NCBI GenBank assembly: GCA_021155965.1
Contig: JAJNBJ010000026.1
Location: 1 to 54,900, forward strand
DNA from: Flavipsychrobacter sp.
GTDB lineage: Bacteria; Bacteroidota; Bacteroidia; Chitinophagales; Chitinophagaceae
DNA length: 54,900 nucleotides
Reading direction: 5' to 3'
Below are positions 43,457-52,589 of this stretch, one piece after another (the stretch's first letter is position 1; each line of letters starts with the position of its first letter). Made by a program: the position numbers and the translations under genes. The notes below the pieces were generated by a model that saw only the letters and a list, made by a program, of their open reading frames with translations, did not search any database and was not told where the DNA came from.

Positions 43457-44959
43457 TTAATGCACTTCGTGCATCAGTTTCCTGATAATAGGCGATATAA
43501 CAATCAGCACCACTCCTGCTATAAGCGCATAAATAGCTAGTTGTTTGTAGCCATCAGTGTATGCGATAAGCTTGTCCATATTTGTTGCATTCTCCGCTGT
43601 GGTAGACATGCCTGCTCCCAATATACCTGCTGCATACTGTCCATAGGCACTGGCAAGGAACCACATACCCATCATCATACCATGCAATGGTTTTGGGGCT
43701 AGGGTAGTCATAAGCGACAATCCTATTGGCGATAAACACAATTCTCCCAGGGTGCTTATTAAATATGCGAAAGTGAAGAGATCAAGAGATGTTTTGCCAC
43801 TCGCATCTGCAAAAAAGCGTGTATAATAATAGAGATAGAACGAAACAGCAACGAACAGGAAGCCTATGCCAAATTTGATCACTGTATTAGGTTCTGCTTT
43901 TCGCTTTGCCAGCCATAACCATAATAAGCCTGCTAAGGGACTAAAAATTACCACGAACACAGAATTGGATGAATTGTTTACTGCATTGGGGTCCATTTGC
44001 ACTCCTAATACAGTGTCGTGAAGATTGTTAAGTGCAAACAGGCTTAAAGAACCGCCGGCTTGCTCAAAGAATGCCCAAAAGAAAATGCTGAAGATGATAA
44101 ACACCATGGCAGCTACCATTTTCTGCCTGCTTGCTTTGTCCTGCAGTTTTAGAATTTCAATCACTATCCATACGAATGCAATAGGCCCTACTATATACAT
44201 GAAATAGTCAGTGTATTGGCTATTCCTTACCAGCAGGTAAACGAATGGTATAACCAGTAACGAACCTAAATAAACAAAAATGTCGTTGCGCAATATTTTT
44301 TTTGCAGATAGTTTGCCTTCCATTGGTGGTAGCCCTATTGGTCCGAGCGTTCGTTTGGTGAAGACAAAGATCAATAGTCCGATGATCATGCCGACACCGG
44401 CAAGTCCAAACGCAATATTCCACGAATATTGTTTTGCTGCTACAATACAAAGCCACCCACCCAACAATGCGCCTATGTTAATACCTGAATAGAACAGTCC
44501 AAAACCTGCATCACGCCGTGGGTCTCCTTCTTTATACAAGCTGCCAACCATACTGGAAATGTTAGGTTTAAAGAAACCCGTACCTATAATGGTGAAGCTG
44601 ATGCCTATATAATAGAGTTCCTTAGGTGCAGCAGCTAATGTGAAACTGCCTATTATCATCAGCAATCCTCCCCAGAAAATAGATTTACGGAAGCCGAGCA
44701 GCTTGTCGGCAAAAAGCCCGCCCACAAATGTCATTGCATAGATAAATGCCTGTATACCACCATACTTCAGTTGTGCTTCATCATCCTTCATCAGCAGTTG
44801 AGTGGTCATAAACACAGTAAGCATGCCTCGCATACCATAAAAGGCAAAGCGCTCCCACATTTCGGAAAAGAACAGGTACCATAACCGCTTGGGGTATTTG
44901 CCTTCAAAGGTTTGTATTTGCTCAAGGGTCAGTGATTTGCCTTCATCTACTGCTGTCAT
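43457..44959 (-). CDS. Proton-coupled peptide transporter (POT/PTR2 family)
   Basis: 500 aa, 12 or more helices. Helix 1 carries the proton-coupling motif E33-x-x-E36-R37-F38 (SEMWERFAFYGMRG). The second POT signature appears as FGLFYSGINIGALLGGWL near residue 160. It imports di- and tripeptides with protons. A tandem paralogue lies immediately upstream on the same strand (45098-46690). The upstream gene's terminator at 45037-45059 implies a separate promoter. Confidence 0.93.
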   Translation of the reverse strand: MTAVDEGKSLTLEQIQTFEGKYPKRLWYLFFSEMWERFAFYGMRGMLTVFMTTQLLMKDDEAQLKYGGIQAFIYAMTFVGGLFADKLLGFRKSIFWGGLLMIIGSFTLAAAPKELYYIGISFTIIGTGFFKPNISSMVGSLYKEGDPRRDAGFGLFYSGINIGALLGGWLCIVAAKQYSWNIAFGLAGVGMIIGLLIFVFTKRTLGPIGLPPMEGKLSAKKILRNDIFVYLGSLLVIPFVYLLVRNSQYTDYFMYIVGPIAFVWIVIEILKLQDKASRQKMVAAMVFIIFSIFFWAFFEQAGGSLSLFALNNLHDTVLGVQMDPNAVNNSSNSVFVVIFSPLAGLLWLWLAKRKAEPNTVIKFGIGFLFVAVSFYLYYYTRFFADASGKTSLDLFTFAYLISTLGELCLSPIGLSLMTTLAPKPLHGMMMGMWFLASAYGQYAAGILGAGMSTTAENATNMDKLIAYTDGYKQLAIYALIAGVVLIVISPIIRKLMHEVH

Positions 44960-45036
44960 TTCAATTGTATTTTAAGGATTTAAAGTTCCAAAATAATATT
45001 TAATTTTTACTGCCCCGTTTTTTCACCCAACAAAAA

Positions 45037-45059
45037 AGCGGGAGGTCCTGCCTCCCGCT
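45037..45059 (-). terminator. Rho-independent terminator between the two POT genes
   Basis: AGCGGGAGG / CCTCCCGCT stem with loop TCCTG. On the minus strand it is followed by TTTTTTG. It ends transcription of 45098-46690. Confidence 0.85.
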
Positions 45060-45097
45060 AAAATAATGACTTATGACTATCGACTTACAACTTACGA

Positions 45098-46690
45098 CTA
45101 GTGTACCCCATGCATCATCTTCTGCAGCTTGCGGCACAAGAAGAATAATATTACGGCAGCTGCGCCTGAGAAGCCCACGAATATCATGAAGTAAGTGTAC
45201 AAACCATCTATTTCCATACCCAAAAATTTCGGGTGTACTGGTGATGCCGGATCTGGATAAAGTGCACTCATCGTACCTGCCAGCTTATTACCGGTAGCCA
45301 CAGCAAGGAACCAGATACCCATCATCAGCGATGTGAACCTGCCGGGGGTTAGCTTATTTACCATCGAAAGGCCTATCGGGCTAAGGAACAATTCACCTAC
45401 GGTGTGCAGGAAGTATAAGCCTGTCAGCCATATCATGCTTGCGCCTGCTGTCGGGATATTTTTAGCACCCATAGCTATGAACAGGTAACCAAACGCCAGG
45501 AAAGCAAGGCCTAAAGACTGCTTATAAGGAGCAACAGGCTCAAAACCTTTTTTAGCAAAACGCACCCACATGGCGCTTACTATTGGTGCCAGCAATACAA
45601 TAAAACCTGCGTTAAAGCTCTGGAAATAAGCTGCAGGCATCGTCCAGCCGAAAATGGTACGATCGGTCTGGTTGGCTGCAAATGCTGTGAGAGAGGCGCC
45701 TGCCTGCTCAAAGCACATCCAGAAGAAGATTACGAATATCATGATCACGATGATCACCCACAGCCTGTCTTTCTCTACTTTGGTCAATGATGTATCTGTA
45801 ATGATCACAAAAGGTGCTACAGCGGTCATACCATAAATTAAAGAGCCCCAAACGTCAACACCTAATACAAAGTGTATTACTGAGAACATACCTACTATGC
45901 CACCTATCAGTATCCCAAGTTGCTGGCCGCTGAACGCACCATCTGATTTGGCCTTTTTCGGCCCGCTTGTTGCCATTCCGGTTTCGTCATCTCCTCCCAA
46001 TGGCGCGGCATCCATCAGTTTGTTTGGTCCAACTCCCAGTTGGCGGCCATCGGGGCCTACTACATACTTGTCTTTTGTCACATAAAATATTAAAAGGCTC
46101 ACCAGCATACCTACGCCTGCCGCAAGGAAACCCCATTTGAAATCAACCTTTTCGCCAAGGTAACCACATACCAGCGGCGCAAGGAACGCGCCTGCATTGA
46201 TACCCATGTAGAATATAGTATAAGCTGCATCTTTACGCTTGTCGCCATCCTTATACAACTGGCCTACCATTGTAGAGATGTTTGGTTTAAAGAAACCATT
46301 ACCGAATATCAGCAATGCAAGGCCTGACCACATCAGTGTTATTGCTGTGGCTTTATTTGTGTGTGCTGTTGCAGCAGAAAAGAACATAAAGAATTGCCCT
46401 ATTGCCATCAGGAACCCACCCACGAAGATCGATTTCCTGTTACCCCAATACCTGTCTGCTACATAACCACCAATAAGCGGGGTAAGGTAAACAAGCCCGG
46501 TATAACTACCATAAATGTTGGATGCCTGGGATATGCCGGCTTGGTCGCCACCAAATAGCATGGTGGTCATGTAAAGGAAGAAGATGGCCCTCATTCCATA
46601 GTAGCTGAACCTTTCCCAGAATTCCGTGGCAAAAAGTACGTATAGCCCCTTGGGGTGGCCTTTTTCTGATGCATCCGTATTCATCGACAT
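45098..46690 (-). CDS. Proton-coupled peptide transporter (POT/PTR2 family)
   Basis: 530 aa. Motif E23-x-x-E26-R27-F28-x-Y-Y (TEFWERFSYYGMRA) and AYTIFYMGINAGAFLAPLVC are family signatures. It has a longer Gly/Lys-containing central cytoplasmic loop (~residues 215-250: GDDETGMATSGPKKAKSDG) than its neighbour. Tandem duplication with 43457-44959, but the loops and central regions have diverged, suggesting different peptide preference. Divergent from purD. Confidence 0.93.
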   Translation of the reverse strand: MSMNTDASEKGHPKGLYVLFATEFWERFSYYGMRAIFFLYMTTMLFGGDQAGISQASNIYGSYTGLVYLTPLIGGYVADRYWGNRKSIFVGGFLMAIGQFFMFFSAATAHTNKATAITLMWSGLALLIFGNGFFKPNISTMVGQLYKDGDKRKDAAYTIFYMGINAGAFLAPLVCGYLGEKVDFKWGFLAAGVGMLVSLLIFYVTKDKYVVGPDGRQLGVGPNKLMDAAPLGGDDETGMATSGPKKAKSDGAFSGQQLGILIGGIVGMFSVIHFVLGVDVWGSLIYGMTAVAPFVIITDTSLTKVEKDRLWVIIVIMIFVIFFWMCFEQAGASLTAFAANQTDRTIFGWTMPAAYFQSFNAGFIVLLAPIVSAMWVRFAKKGFEPVAPYKQSLGLAFLAFGYLFIAMGAKNIPTAGASMIWLTGLYFLHTVGELFLSPIGLSMVNKLTPGRFTSLMMGIWFLAVATGNKLAGTMSALYPDPASPVHPKFLGMEIDGLYTYFMIFVGFSGAAAVILFFLCRKLQKMMHGVH

Positions 46691-46741
46691 ATTTGGTAGT
46701 TAATTGGTTATATGAAAAAATAATTTTTGAACAGACTCAGA

Positions 46742-46784
46742 CTGCCAAAATAAAAATAAAATTGGCAGCGAAGCGCTTTTTTTT
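46742..46784 (+). promoter_or_regulatory. Hairpin and T-runs upstream of purD
   Basis: CTGCCAA (46742-46748) pairs with TTGGCAG (46762-46768), then AGCG-aag-CGCT and a run of nine T. It could be an attenuator in the purD leader. The position 28 nt before the ATG fits, but the T-rich stretch could equally be promoter sequence. Confidence 0.35.
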
Positions 46785-46811
46785 TGCTTTTTTTGCACTT
46801 TATCGGTTAAT

Positions 46812-48089
46812 ATGAAAAATATTCTTCTTTTAGGCTCTGGTGGACGCGAATGTACGATTGCTTGGAAACTGAAAAAAAGCCCCTTGCTGGGTGATTTCTA
46901 TATCGCTCCCGGCAATGCCGGTACTACAGGATACGGTACGAATCTACCTTTCGGTTACAACGACTTCGAAGCCATAAAGAAAGCATGTATCGATTATAAA
47001 ATAGATATTTTGATTCCGGGCCCTGAAGATCCCCTCGTTTTAGGCATATATGACTTTATTAAAAATGACCCGACGCTAAAGAATATTATAGTAGCAGGCC
47101 CATCTAAAGAGGGAGCGCAGTTGGAGGGCAGCAAGGCTTTCTCTAAAAAATTCATGGAGCGGCATAACATACCTACTGCCGCCTATAGGGAGTTTACCAA
47201 AGACAGCTTCGAAGAAGGTGTTGCTTACCTCAGGCAAAGCACTATGCCGATCGTCATCAAAGCCGATGGCCTTGCTGCCGGCAAGGGCGTTATTATTGCC
47301 CAAAGCAGCGACGAAGCCGTTGCTGCATTCTCAGCTATGGTAAACGACCGCCAGTTTGGCAAATCAAGTGACAAAGTAGTCATAGAACAATTCCTCGATG
47401 GCATAGAACTCTCTGTGTTTGTGCTTACCGATGGCAGTAACTATGTATTGCTGCCCGAAGCCAAAGACTACAAACGCATAGGCGAGGGAGATAAAGGTCT
47501 CAACACCGGCGGCATGGGCTCCATATCCCCGGTGCCGTTTGCAGATGTTGCATTTATGCAAAAAGTCACCGACCGAATTATCAAACCAACAGTTAATGGT
47601 CTTAAAAGTGAAGGCATTATCTATAAAGGTTTCATTTTCTTCGGCCTCATAAAGGTCAACGACGATCCCTATGTAATAGAATACAACTGCCGCATGGGAG
47701 ACCCCGAGACCGAAGTAGTTATGCCCCGCCTCGAGAACGACCTCGTGGAACTCATCCTGAAAATGGAAGAAGGTAAGCTGAACGAGGTACAGGTGCAGCA
47801 CAGCAACAGGGCCGCAGGAGCCGTGATGCTGGTATCCGAAGGCTATCCCGGCGATTATGAGAAGGGCAAAGTGATGACCGGCTTTGAAAATGCAAAAGGC
47901 AGCATGTTATTTCATGCTGGTACCGCCGCCAAAGATAGCGCAGTTGTTACCAACGGCGGGCGTGTACTTGCTGTTACATCATATGGCGATGATATAAAAC
48001 AGGCGCTCGCAAAAAGTTATGAGAACGCAGCACTCATCAATTATGATGGAAAGTACTACCGCATGGATATAGGCTGGGAATTTACTTGA
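46812..48089 (+). CDS. purD: Phosphoribosylamine-glycine ligase (GAR synthetase)
   Basis: 425 aa, full length. It joins glycine to phosphoribosylamine with ATP, the second step of de novo purine synthesis. Visible blocks: LGSGGREC at the N-terminus, GPEDPLVLGIYDF, KADGLAAGKGVIIA (ATP-grasp loop), TGGMGSISPVP and YNCRMGDPETEVVMPRL (metal site). C14 stands where most PurD proteins have His in GGREH. The other blocks are normal. It stands alone; its stop abuts the toxin gene on the other strand. Confidence 0.96.
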   Translation: MKNILLLGSGGRECTIAWKLKKSPLLGDFYIAPGNAGTTGYGTNLPFGYNDFEAIKKACIDYKIDILIPGPEDPLVLGIYDFIKNDPTLKNIIVAGPSKEGAQLEGSKAFSKKFMERHNIPTAAYREFTKDSFEEGVAYLRQSTMPIVIKADGLAAGKGVIIAQSSDEAVAAFSAMVNDRQFGKSSDKVVIEQFLDGIELSVFVLTDGSNYVLLPEAKDYKRIGEGDKGLNTGGMGSISPVPFADVAFMQKVTDRIIKPTVNGLKSEGIIYKGFIFFGLIKVNDDPYVIEYNCRMGDPETEVVMPRLENDLVELILKMEEGKLNEVQVQHSNRAAGAVMLVSEGYPGDYEKGKVMTGFENAKGSMLFHAGTAAKDSAVVTNGGRVLAVTSYGDDIKQALAKSYENAALINYDGKYYRMDIGWEFT

Positions 48090-48395
48090 TCAGGGCTGCC
48101 GCTTATATTTCTTTTTGGGATTACGGCTGCTATGGAAGATGGATACAATCACCACCGTCTTTGCGTCTTCTTCTACAAAATAGACAATTGAGTAGGGGTA
48201 TTTTTTTAGGAAAGTTTCTCTGAAATATTTTTTAGTGTTCCTGTATCGGGTAGGGTGCTCGCATATTTCATCTAATTTCTCGTTAACGGCCAGTACAAAA
48301 TTCTCGCTCACAAGTTCACTCCGCTCACTATACCATATTATCGCCTCTTCATATTCCGTTATTGCACGTGGGTCATAAATGTAGCGGTACTTCAT
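48090..48395 (-). CDS. RelE/ParE-family toxin
   Basis: 101 aa. The pattern YIYDPRAITEYEEAIIWYSERS, VNEKLDEICEHPTRYRNTK, FLKKYPYSIVYFVEE and VVIVSIFHSSRNPKKK is the ParE/RelE toxin fold, including the final basic tail. By family it is a gyrase poison or mRNA interferase. The antitoxin gene overlaps its start by 4 nt. The toxin stop directly abuts the purD stop (convergent). Confidence 0.9.
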   Translation of the reverse strand: MKYRYIYDPRAITEYEEAIIWYSERSELVSENFVLAVNEKLDEICEHPTRYRNTKKYFRETFLKKYPYSIVYFVEEDAKTVVIVSIFHSSRNPKKKYKRQP

Positions 48396-48643
48396 TTGTT
48401 TTTCGGGGCTAAGAGTTTTTTTATTCTGCTGTTTGCCTCTTTCGCTGTTACCATTTTCCCGCCATTTTTATAATGGGTATACCGCTTCTCCATTTCAGTC
48501 ACAAAGCTCTCATCCTCCCATTTGTCATATCCCTCTTCGCTTTCTTCCAGGATATTCCCAACAACTACCAGGAGTTCTTTTTTTTGCTTGGCATTCAGCT
48601 TGTCAATCGCTGCATGTAATTTTTTATCAATAACCTGCGACAT
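48392..48643 (-). CDS. Antitoxin partner of the RelE/ParE toxin
   Basis: 83 aa: an N-terminal helix (DKKLHAAIDKLNAKQKKELL), an acidic middle (EESEEGYDKWEDES) and a C-terminal RYTHYKNGGKMVTAKEAN segment. This resembles the short 'addiction module component' antitoxins. Its stop overlaps the toxin start (ATGA-type), as usual for toxin-antitoxin operons. No clear DNA-binding motif was identified, so autoregulation is inferred from family. Confidence 0.82.
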   Translation of the reverse strand: MSQVIDKKLHAAIDKLNAKQKKELLVVVGNILEESEEGYDKWEDESFVTEMEKRYTHYKNGGKMVTAKEANSRIKKLLAPKNK

Positions 48644-48724
48644 ATAAATAATGTTATGCTAAATTACTGATTTTCTTCCTGATTTCCTATACCGCACTCT
48701 TTCTCCGCACTCCGCTCTGCTTCA

Positions 48725-49642
48725 CTACCTTGTCTTATGATACTTTGGTGGCAATGTGTTCAGGTATGCATATATCTGATCGATCTGCTTTTCCGTAAGC
48801 CGCTTGAATTTCGGCATCGGGAATTGCAACTGCCTGCCATCCGGCGTTTTACCATCCGCTAATGCTTTATGAAAATCTGCCTGGGAGTATTTGCCTATAC
48901 CTGTTCCTTTATCGGGAGTAAGGTTTGCACCGCGTACCCTGTTCCCCTGCAGTGTCTTGAATTTCATACCGCCTGCCATATAGCCTTTTGAATCTTCTGG
49001 GTTGGCATAGTTTAACCCCAGCACATTTTTCGAATGGCAGTGGTAGCACCCTAAAATATCCACCAGGTAGCGGCCATTGGCTACTGCGTTGTTGGGATCT
49101 GGCCTTTTGATGCCTGTTTTGTATTCCTGTGGTTTTTGTGTCATACTGTTGGCAAGCTTACCTAAGAAGCTCAGATGTGTAGTGCCCACAATAGTGTCGC
49201 CGGGTTCCAGGGCAGGGTCTTCGGCATATCGCATATAGACTATCACATCATTCACATCATCATCGGCCATGGTGGGGCGTATCATGTAAGGAATAAAACG
49301 CCCGTCATGCTTTATGCCTGTTTTTATCAGGTAGGCCAGTTGCGCATCCGTATAATGAGTGAGTACCCCATATTTTTTCGACCTTGTCAGGTTCGATGTA
49401 TAGACCTTCCCTATGAATTTGGGCAGGTCTTTCATCTGGTGGCCCACAAATTTGTTCAGCTCGCGGTTGTAGTGGCAGCCCCCGCATACATTATAGGCAA
49501 TGTTCTTGCCACGTTCCATTGCGGCGGCATCTTGCACCAGCCTGTAGTTCTCGCTTGCTTTCTGGTAGTGGGTGCGGCAGCTATACAGCACAAATATTCC
49601 CGCTATGGTCATATGCAGCATCCACCTTGATCTGTTGGTCAT
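48725..49642 (-). CDS. Dihaem cytochrome c lipoprotein
   Basis: 305 aa from the ATG at 49642 (an in-frame GTG lies 4 codons upstream). A lipobox (VLYSC22) predicts lipid anchoring in the envelope. Two haem-binding sites, C53GGCH57 and C199YHCH203, mark two cytochrome c domains; M120 in FIPYM and M281-like Met residues in FPMPKF could be axial ligands. It would carry electrons in the periplasm. No oxidase or dehydrogenase genes are adjacent. Divergent from recG with 12 nt between starts. Confidence 0.88.
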   Translation of the reverse strand: MTNRSRWMLHMTIAGIFVLYSCRTHYQKASENYRLVQDAAAMERGKNIAYNVCGGCHYNRELNKFVGHQMKDLPKFIGKVYTSNLTRSKKYGVLTHYTDAQLAYLIKTGIKHDGRFIPYMIRPTMADDDVNDVIVYMRYAEDPALEPGDTIVGTTHLSFLGKLANSMTQKPQEYKTGIKRPDPNNAVANGRYLVDILGCYHCHSKNVLGLNYANPEDSKGYMAGGMKFKTLQGNRVRGANLTPDKGTGIGKYSQADFHKALADGKTPDGRQLQFPMPKFKRLTEKQIDQIYAYLNTLPPKYHKTR

Positions 49643-49654
49643 TTTCTTATCCAC

Positions 49655-51823
49655 ATGGATATTTTACCAATTCTCTATAAAAATTATTCCAATAATAGCC
49701 CGGTATCCTATTTTTGTTCCATCAGCAACGGTACTTCCATATTAGAATCACCCATAGAATTTCTGAAAGGCGTTGGCCCGCAACGCGGCGAATTGCTGCG
49801 TCAGGAACTGGAGATCAGCACGTTCGAGGACCTGCTGCATCATTACCCCTACCGCTATTTCGACCGCACCCAGCTCATGCGGATCAACGATATCAACAAT
49901 ACCACCGAGTATGCCCAGATAGCCGGTACGCTCATTAATGTGGCAGAAGAAGGCGGTGGGCGGGCCAAAAGGCTGGTCGCAACGCTCTATGATGATTCCG
50001 GCCGTATACAGCTGCTCTGGTTCCAGGGTGCCCAGTGGATGAAGAAGTCGCTGAGGGAGGGGGAGCGGTACATTGTTTTTGGGAAGGTGAGTGTGTTCAA
50101 TGGTTATTACAACATTGCCCATCCCGAAATTGAATTGTGGAATGCCGATACTGCCATTGCCGGCAGGCAACCCGTTTATTCCACTACCGAGAAGCTGCGG
50201 ATAAAAGGTATCACCAACCGCTCTTTTGCAAAGCTCACCGCTGCATTGTTCGAAAAGGTGAGGCCGGCTGATGTCCCAGAGGTCTTCCCCGATCAGTTGC
50301 TCAAGCAATACAACCTCTGTAACCGCTACACCGCTATACGTGGTGTACACTTCCCGGAGAACGACGCACACGAGCAGGCTGCCCGCTACCGGCTCAAATG
50401 GGAGGAGCTGTTCATATCCCAGCTCATGATAGCCCGCCTCCGGCAGCAGCACACCGCCCAGCAGGGCTGGAAGTTTGAGAAGGTGGGCGATAACTTCAAT
50501 AACTTCTTTAAGCTGCACCTGCCGTTCGAGCTCACAGGTGCGCAAAAACGTGTGCTCAAAGAGATAAGGCAGGACGCCGGCAGCGGCAAGCAGATGAACC
50601 GCCTGCTGCAGGGCGATGTGGGCAGCGGCAAAACAATAGTGGCGGTAATGTCTATGCTGCTCGCGCTCGATAATGGTTTCCAGGCGTGTATCATGGCGCC
50701 TACCGAGATACTGGCACAACAGCATTTCTTCAGCATCTCCCAATTGCTGGGCGATATGGGTATCAGTGTGAAGCTGCTTACCGGCACCGTAAAGGGCAAA
50801 GCCCGCAAAGAGATATTGCAGCAGTTGGCCGATGGCAGCCTGCAGATAGCCGTGGGCACGCATGCGTTGATAGAAGAAAGTGTGCAGTTCAAGAACCTGG
50901 GGTTGGCGGTTATTGACGAGCAGCACCGCTTTGGCGTGGGGCAGCGGGCACGGCTGTGGAAGAAGAACGAGATACCCCCGCATGTGCTCGTAATGACCGC
51001 TACGCCCATACCGCGCACACTGGCAATGACCTTGTATGGCGATCTCGACGTATCTAACCTCGACGAGCTGCCCCCCGGCCGCAAGGAGATAAAGACCGTG
51101 CACCGCCGCGATGCCGCCCGTGCCGGCGTAATGGAGTTTTTGCGCAAAGAGGTGGATATAGGCAGGCAGGTATATATAGTGTACCCCCTCATAGAAGAAA
51201 GCGAGAAGATGGACTATGAGAGCCTGATGGCAGGCTATGAGCAGGTGAAGATTTGGTTCAACGAGAACAAATACCGCATAGCCATGGTGCATGGCAGGCA
51301 GGAGGCCGGCGAGCGCGAGCGCAACATGCAGCGGTTTGTGAAGGGCGAGGCCGATGTGCTGGTGGCTACCACCGTTATAGAAGTGGGTGTGAATGTGCCC
51401 AACGCCAGCGTCATGCTCATAGAAAGCGCCGAGCGCTTTGGCCTCTCGCAACTGCACCAGTTGCGGGGCAGGGTAGGCCGCGGTGCCGACCAGTCTTATT
51501 GCATACTGCTTACCGGCAACAAAGTTTCCGACGAGAGTTATAAGCGGATACAAATAATGGTATCCACTACCGATGGTTTTAAGATAGCCGAGCAGGACCT
51601 TGCCATGCGCGGCCCCGGCGATATTTACGGCACCCGCCAGAGCGGCGAATTTAAATTTAAGCTGGCCGATATTGTGGCTGACGGCGCAATACTGGAACAG
51701 ACCCGCCATGCCGCCCTGCAACTCATAGCGCAGGATCCCGCGCTCACTCTCCCGCAGCACCGCGGCATAAAAGATATGCTGAAACAACAAAACAGACAAA
51801 GCCACTGGGGGAAAATAAGTTGA
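49655..51823 (+). CDS. recG: ATP-dependent DNA helicase RecG
   Basis: 722 aa. It remodels stalled forks and branched DNA. The wedge/OB domain is at ~30-190 (SPIEFLKGVGPQRGELL, AQIAGTLINV), Walker A near residue 320 (GDVGSGKT), DEQH near 421 (VIDEQHRFGVGQR), TATPIPRTLAMT, and motif VI QLRGRVGRG. The only ATG upstream of the fold is the one at 49655; the first ~28 residues are not conserved-looking. The gene is markedly more GC-rich (sampled blocks ~60-68%) than its neighbours. A diverged copy of its 3' end lies at 54086-54159. Confidence 0.95.
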   Translation: MDILPILYKNYSNNSPVSYFCSISNGTSILESPIEFLKGVGPQRGELLRQELEISTFEDLLHHYPYRYFDRTQLMRINDINNTTEYAQIAGTLINVAEEGGGRAKRLVATLYDDSGRIQLLWFQGAQWMKKSLREGERYIVFGKVSVFNGYYNIAHPEIELWNADTAIAGRQPVYSTTEKLRIKGITNRSFAKLTAALFEKVRPADVPEVFPDQLLKQYNLCNRYTAIRGVHFPENDAHEQAARYRLKWEELFISQLMIARLRQQHTAQQGWKFEKVGDNFNNFFKLHLPFELTGAQKRVLKEIRQDAGSGKQMNRLLQGDVGSGKTIVAVMSMLLALDNGFQACIMAPTEILAQQHFFSISQLLGDMGISVKLLTGTVKGKARKEILQQLADGSLQIAVGTHALIEESVQFKNLGLAVIDEQHRFGVGQRARLWKKNEIPPHVLVMTATPIPRTLAMTLYGDLDVSNLDELPPGRKEIKTVHRRDAARAGVMEFLRKEVDIGRQVYIVYPLIEESEKMDYESLMAGYEQVKIWFNENKYRIAMVHGRQEAGERERNMQRFVKGEADVLVATTVIEVGVNVPNASVMLIESAERFGLSQLHQLRGRVGRGADQSYCILLTGNKVSDESYKRIQIMVSTTDGFKIAEQDLAMRGPGDIYGTRQSGEFKFKLADIVADGAILEQTRHAALQLIAQDPALTLPQHRGIKDMLKQQNRQSHWGKIS

Positions 51824-52080
51824 TTGGTTCGTTTTCACGATAGCGTAGTTTTTCTAATCAGCTAATCCCAAACACAATACGCAACAAATTAACATACATT
51901 GTTCTCGCTAATAAATTTTCGGTACTTTTACACCGACAAACATTTTCTCTCTCAGGTGTTCGGGCATTCACGCCGCCCCCTCTTCTTTCCGGTTTAAAAT
52001 GAATGTTCCTTATGGCTGTGTAGCCGCATAGCAAGCCTTCCAGGCTCTTAATGGCAATAGGTTCACTGTTAATGTTCGGC

Positions 52081-52317
52081 ATGGTAAGTGTTGAGAATTT
52101 TACACAGGCTACGTGCGAAAAGTTGCTCGCGCAGGGGTATAGTTACTTTGTCATAAAACACAGGCTCGACAAAGACGAGGTCCATGGGCATTGTAATGTG
52201 GTAACGTTCCAGGCCGTGCGGGAAAACGTGGAAAAAGCTATTCCAATAACGCAGGTCATGGACCTGCCGGCAGGAACAATGACAAAGTATTATGTAATGG
52301 TTGCCGATGAACAATAA
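52081..52317 (+). CDS. Small protein, unrecognised
   Basis: 78 aa from the ATG at 52081 (MVSVENFTQATCEKLLAQGY); a longer frame from 52051 adds ten hydrophobic residues of doubtful reality. The remainder reads as a compact alpha/beta protein (YSYFVIKHRLDKDEVHGHC, VVTFQAVRENVEKAI, TKYYVMVADEQ). No signal peptide. Its stop overlaps the start of the broken winged-helix gene by 11 nt, so the two were an operon. It lies inside the island bounded by recG 3'-end copies. Confidence 0.6.
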   Translation: MVSVENFTQATCEKLLAQGYSYFVIKHRLDKDEVHGHCNVVTFQAVRENVEKAIPITQVMDLPAGTMTKYYVMVADEQ

Positions 52318-52575
52318 CTTCGATAAGGTATTTGCCATAATAAAAGAGGAATGCGAAAAACAAAAGTCGTTCGCAGAGATATCCTGTTTCGACCGCATAG
52401 CCCTGAAAGCAGATGTGCGGCCCACAAACTGCCCCTGTATCTTAGCCACCTGCAGGATATTGGGTTGATAAAATACTCCATGAAAGATAAATTCATTTAC
52501 CTCACCGCCCTGGGTCATAAAACGGCAGCCATACAACCCTTGGCGCCTGCGGCCACCCAGGCGCAATCGGCATAG
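52307..52575 (+). pseudogene. Frameshifted paralogue of the winged-helix gene at 3902-4156
   Basis: The ATG at 52307 opens MNNNFDKVFAIIKEECEKQK and continues through SFAEISCFDRIALKAD, matching 3902-4156 closely. After GATGTGCGGCC the match moves to the next frame and resumes as HKLPLYLSHLQDIGLIKYSM ... IYLTALGHK to a stop at 52573-52575. Aligned to the intact copy, exactly one base is missing around 52416-52425. If this is not a sequencing error, the gene is inactive. The start overlaps the preceding stop by 11 nt. Confidence 0.8.
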
Positions 52576-52589
52576 TCTCCTTTCCGCAA

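Noticed and set aside
49748-51838. 696-codon open frame antisense to recG
   Set aside because: Its translation is a His/Leu/Tyr-rich shadow of a GC-rich gene with clear RecG motifs on the other strand; no domain pattern or start signal.
51858-52082. 74-codon minus-strand frame before the recG-island genes
   Set aside because: No natural composition and it overlaps the upstream region of the 52081 gene.
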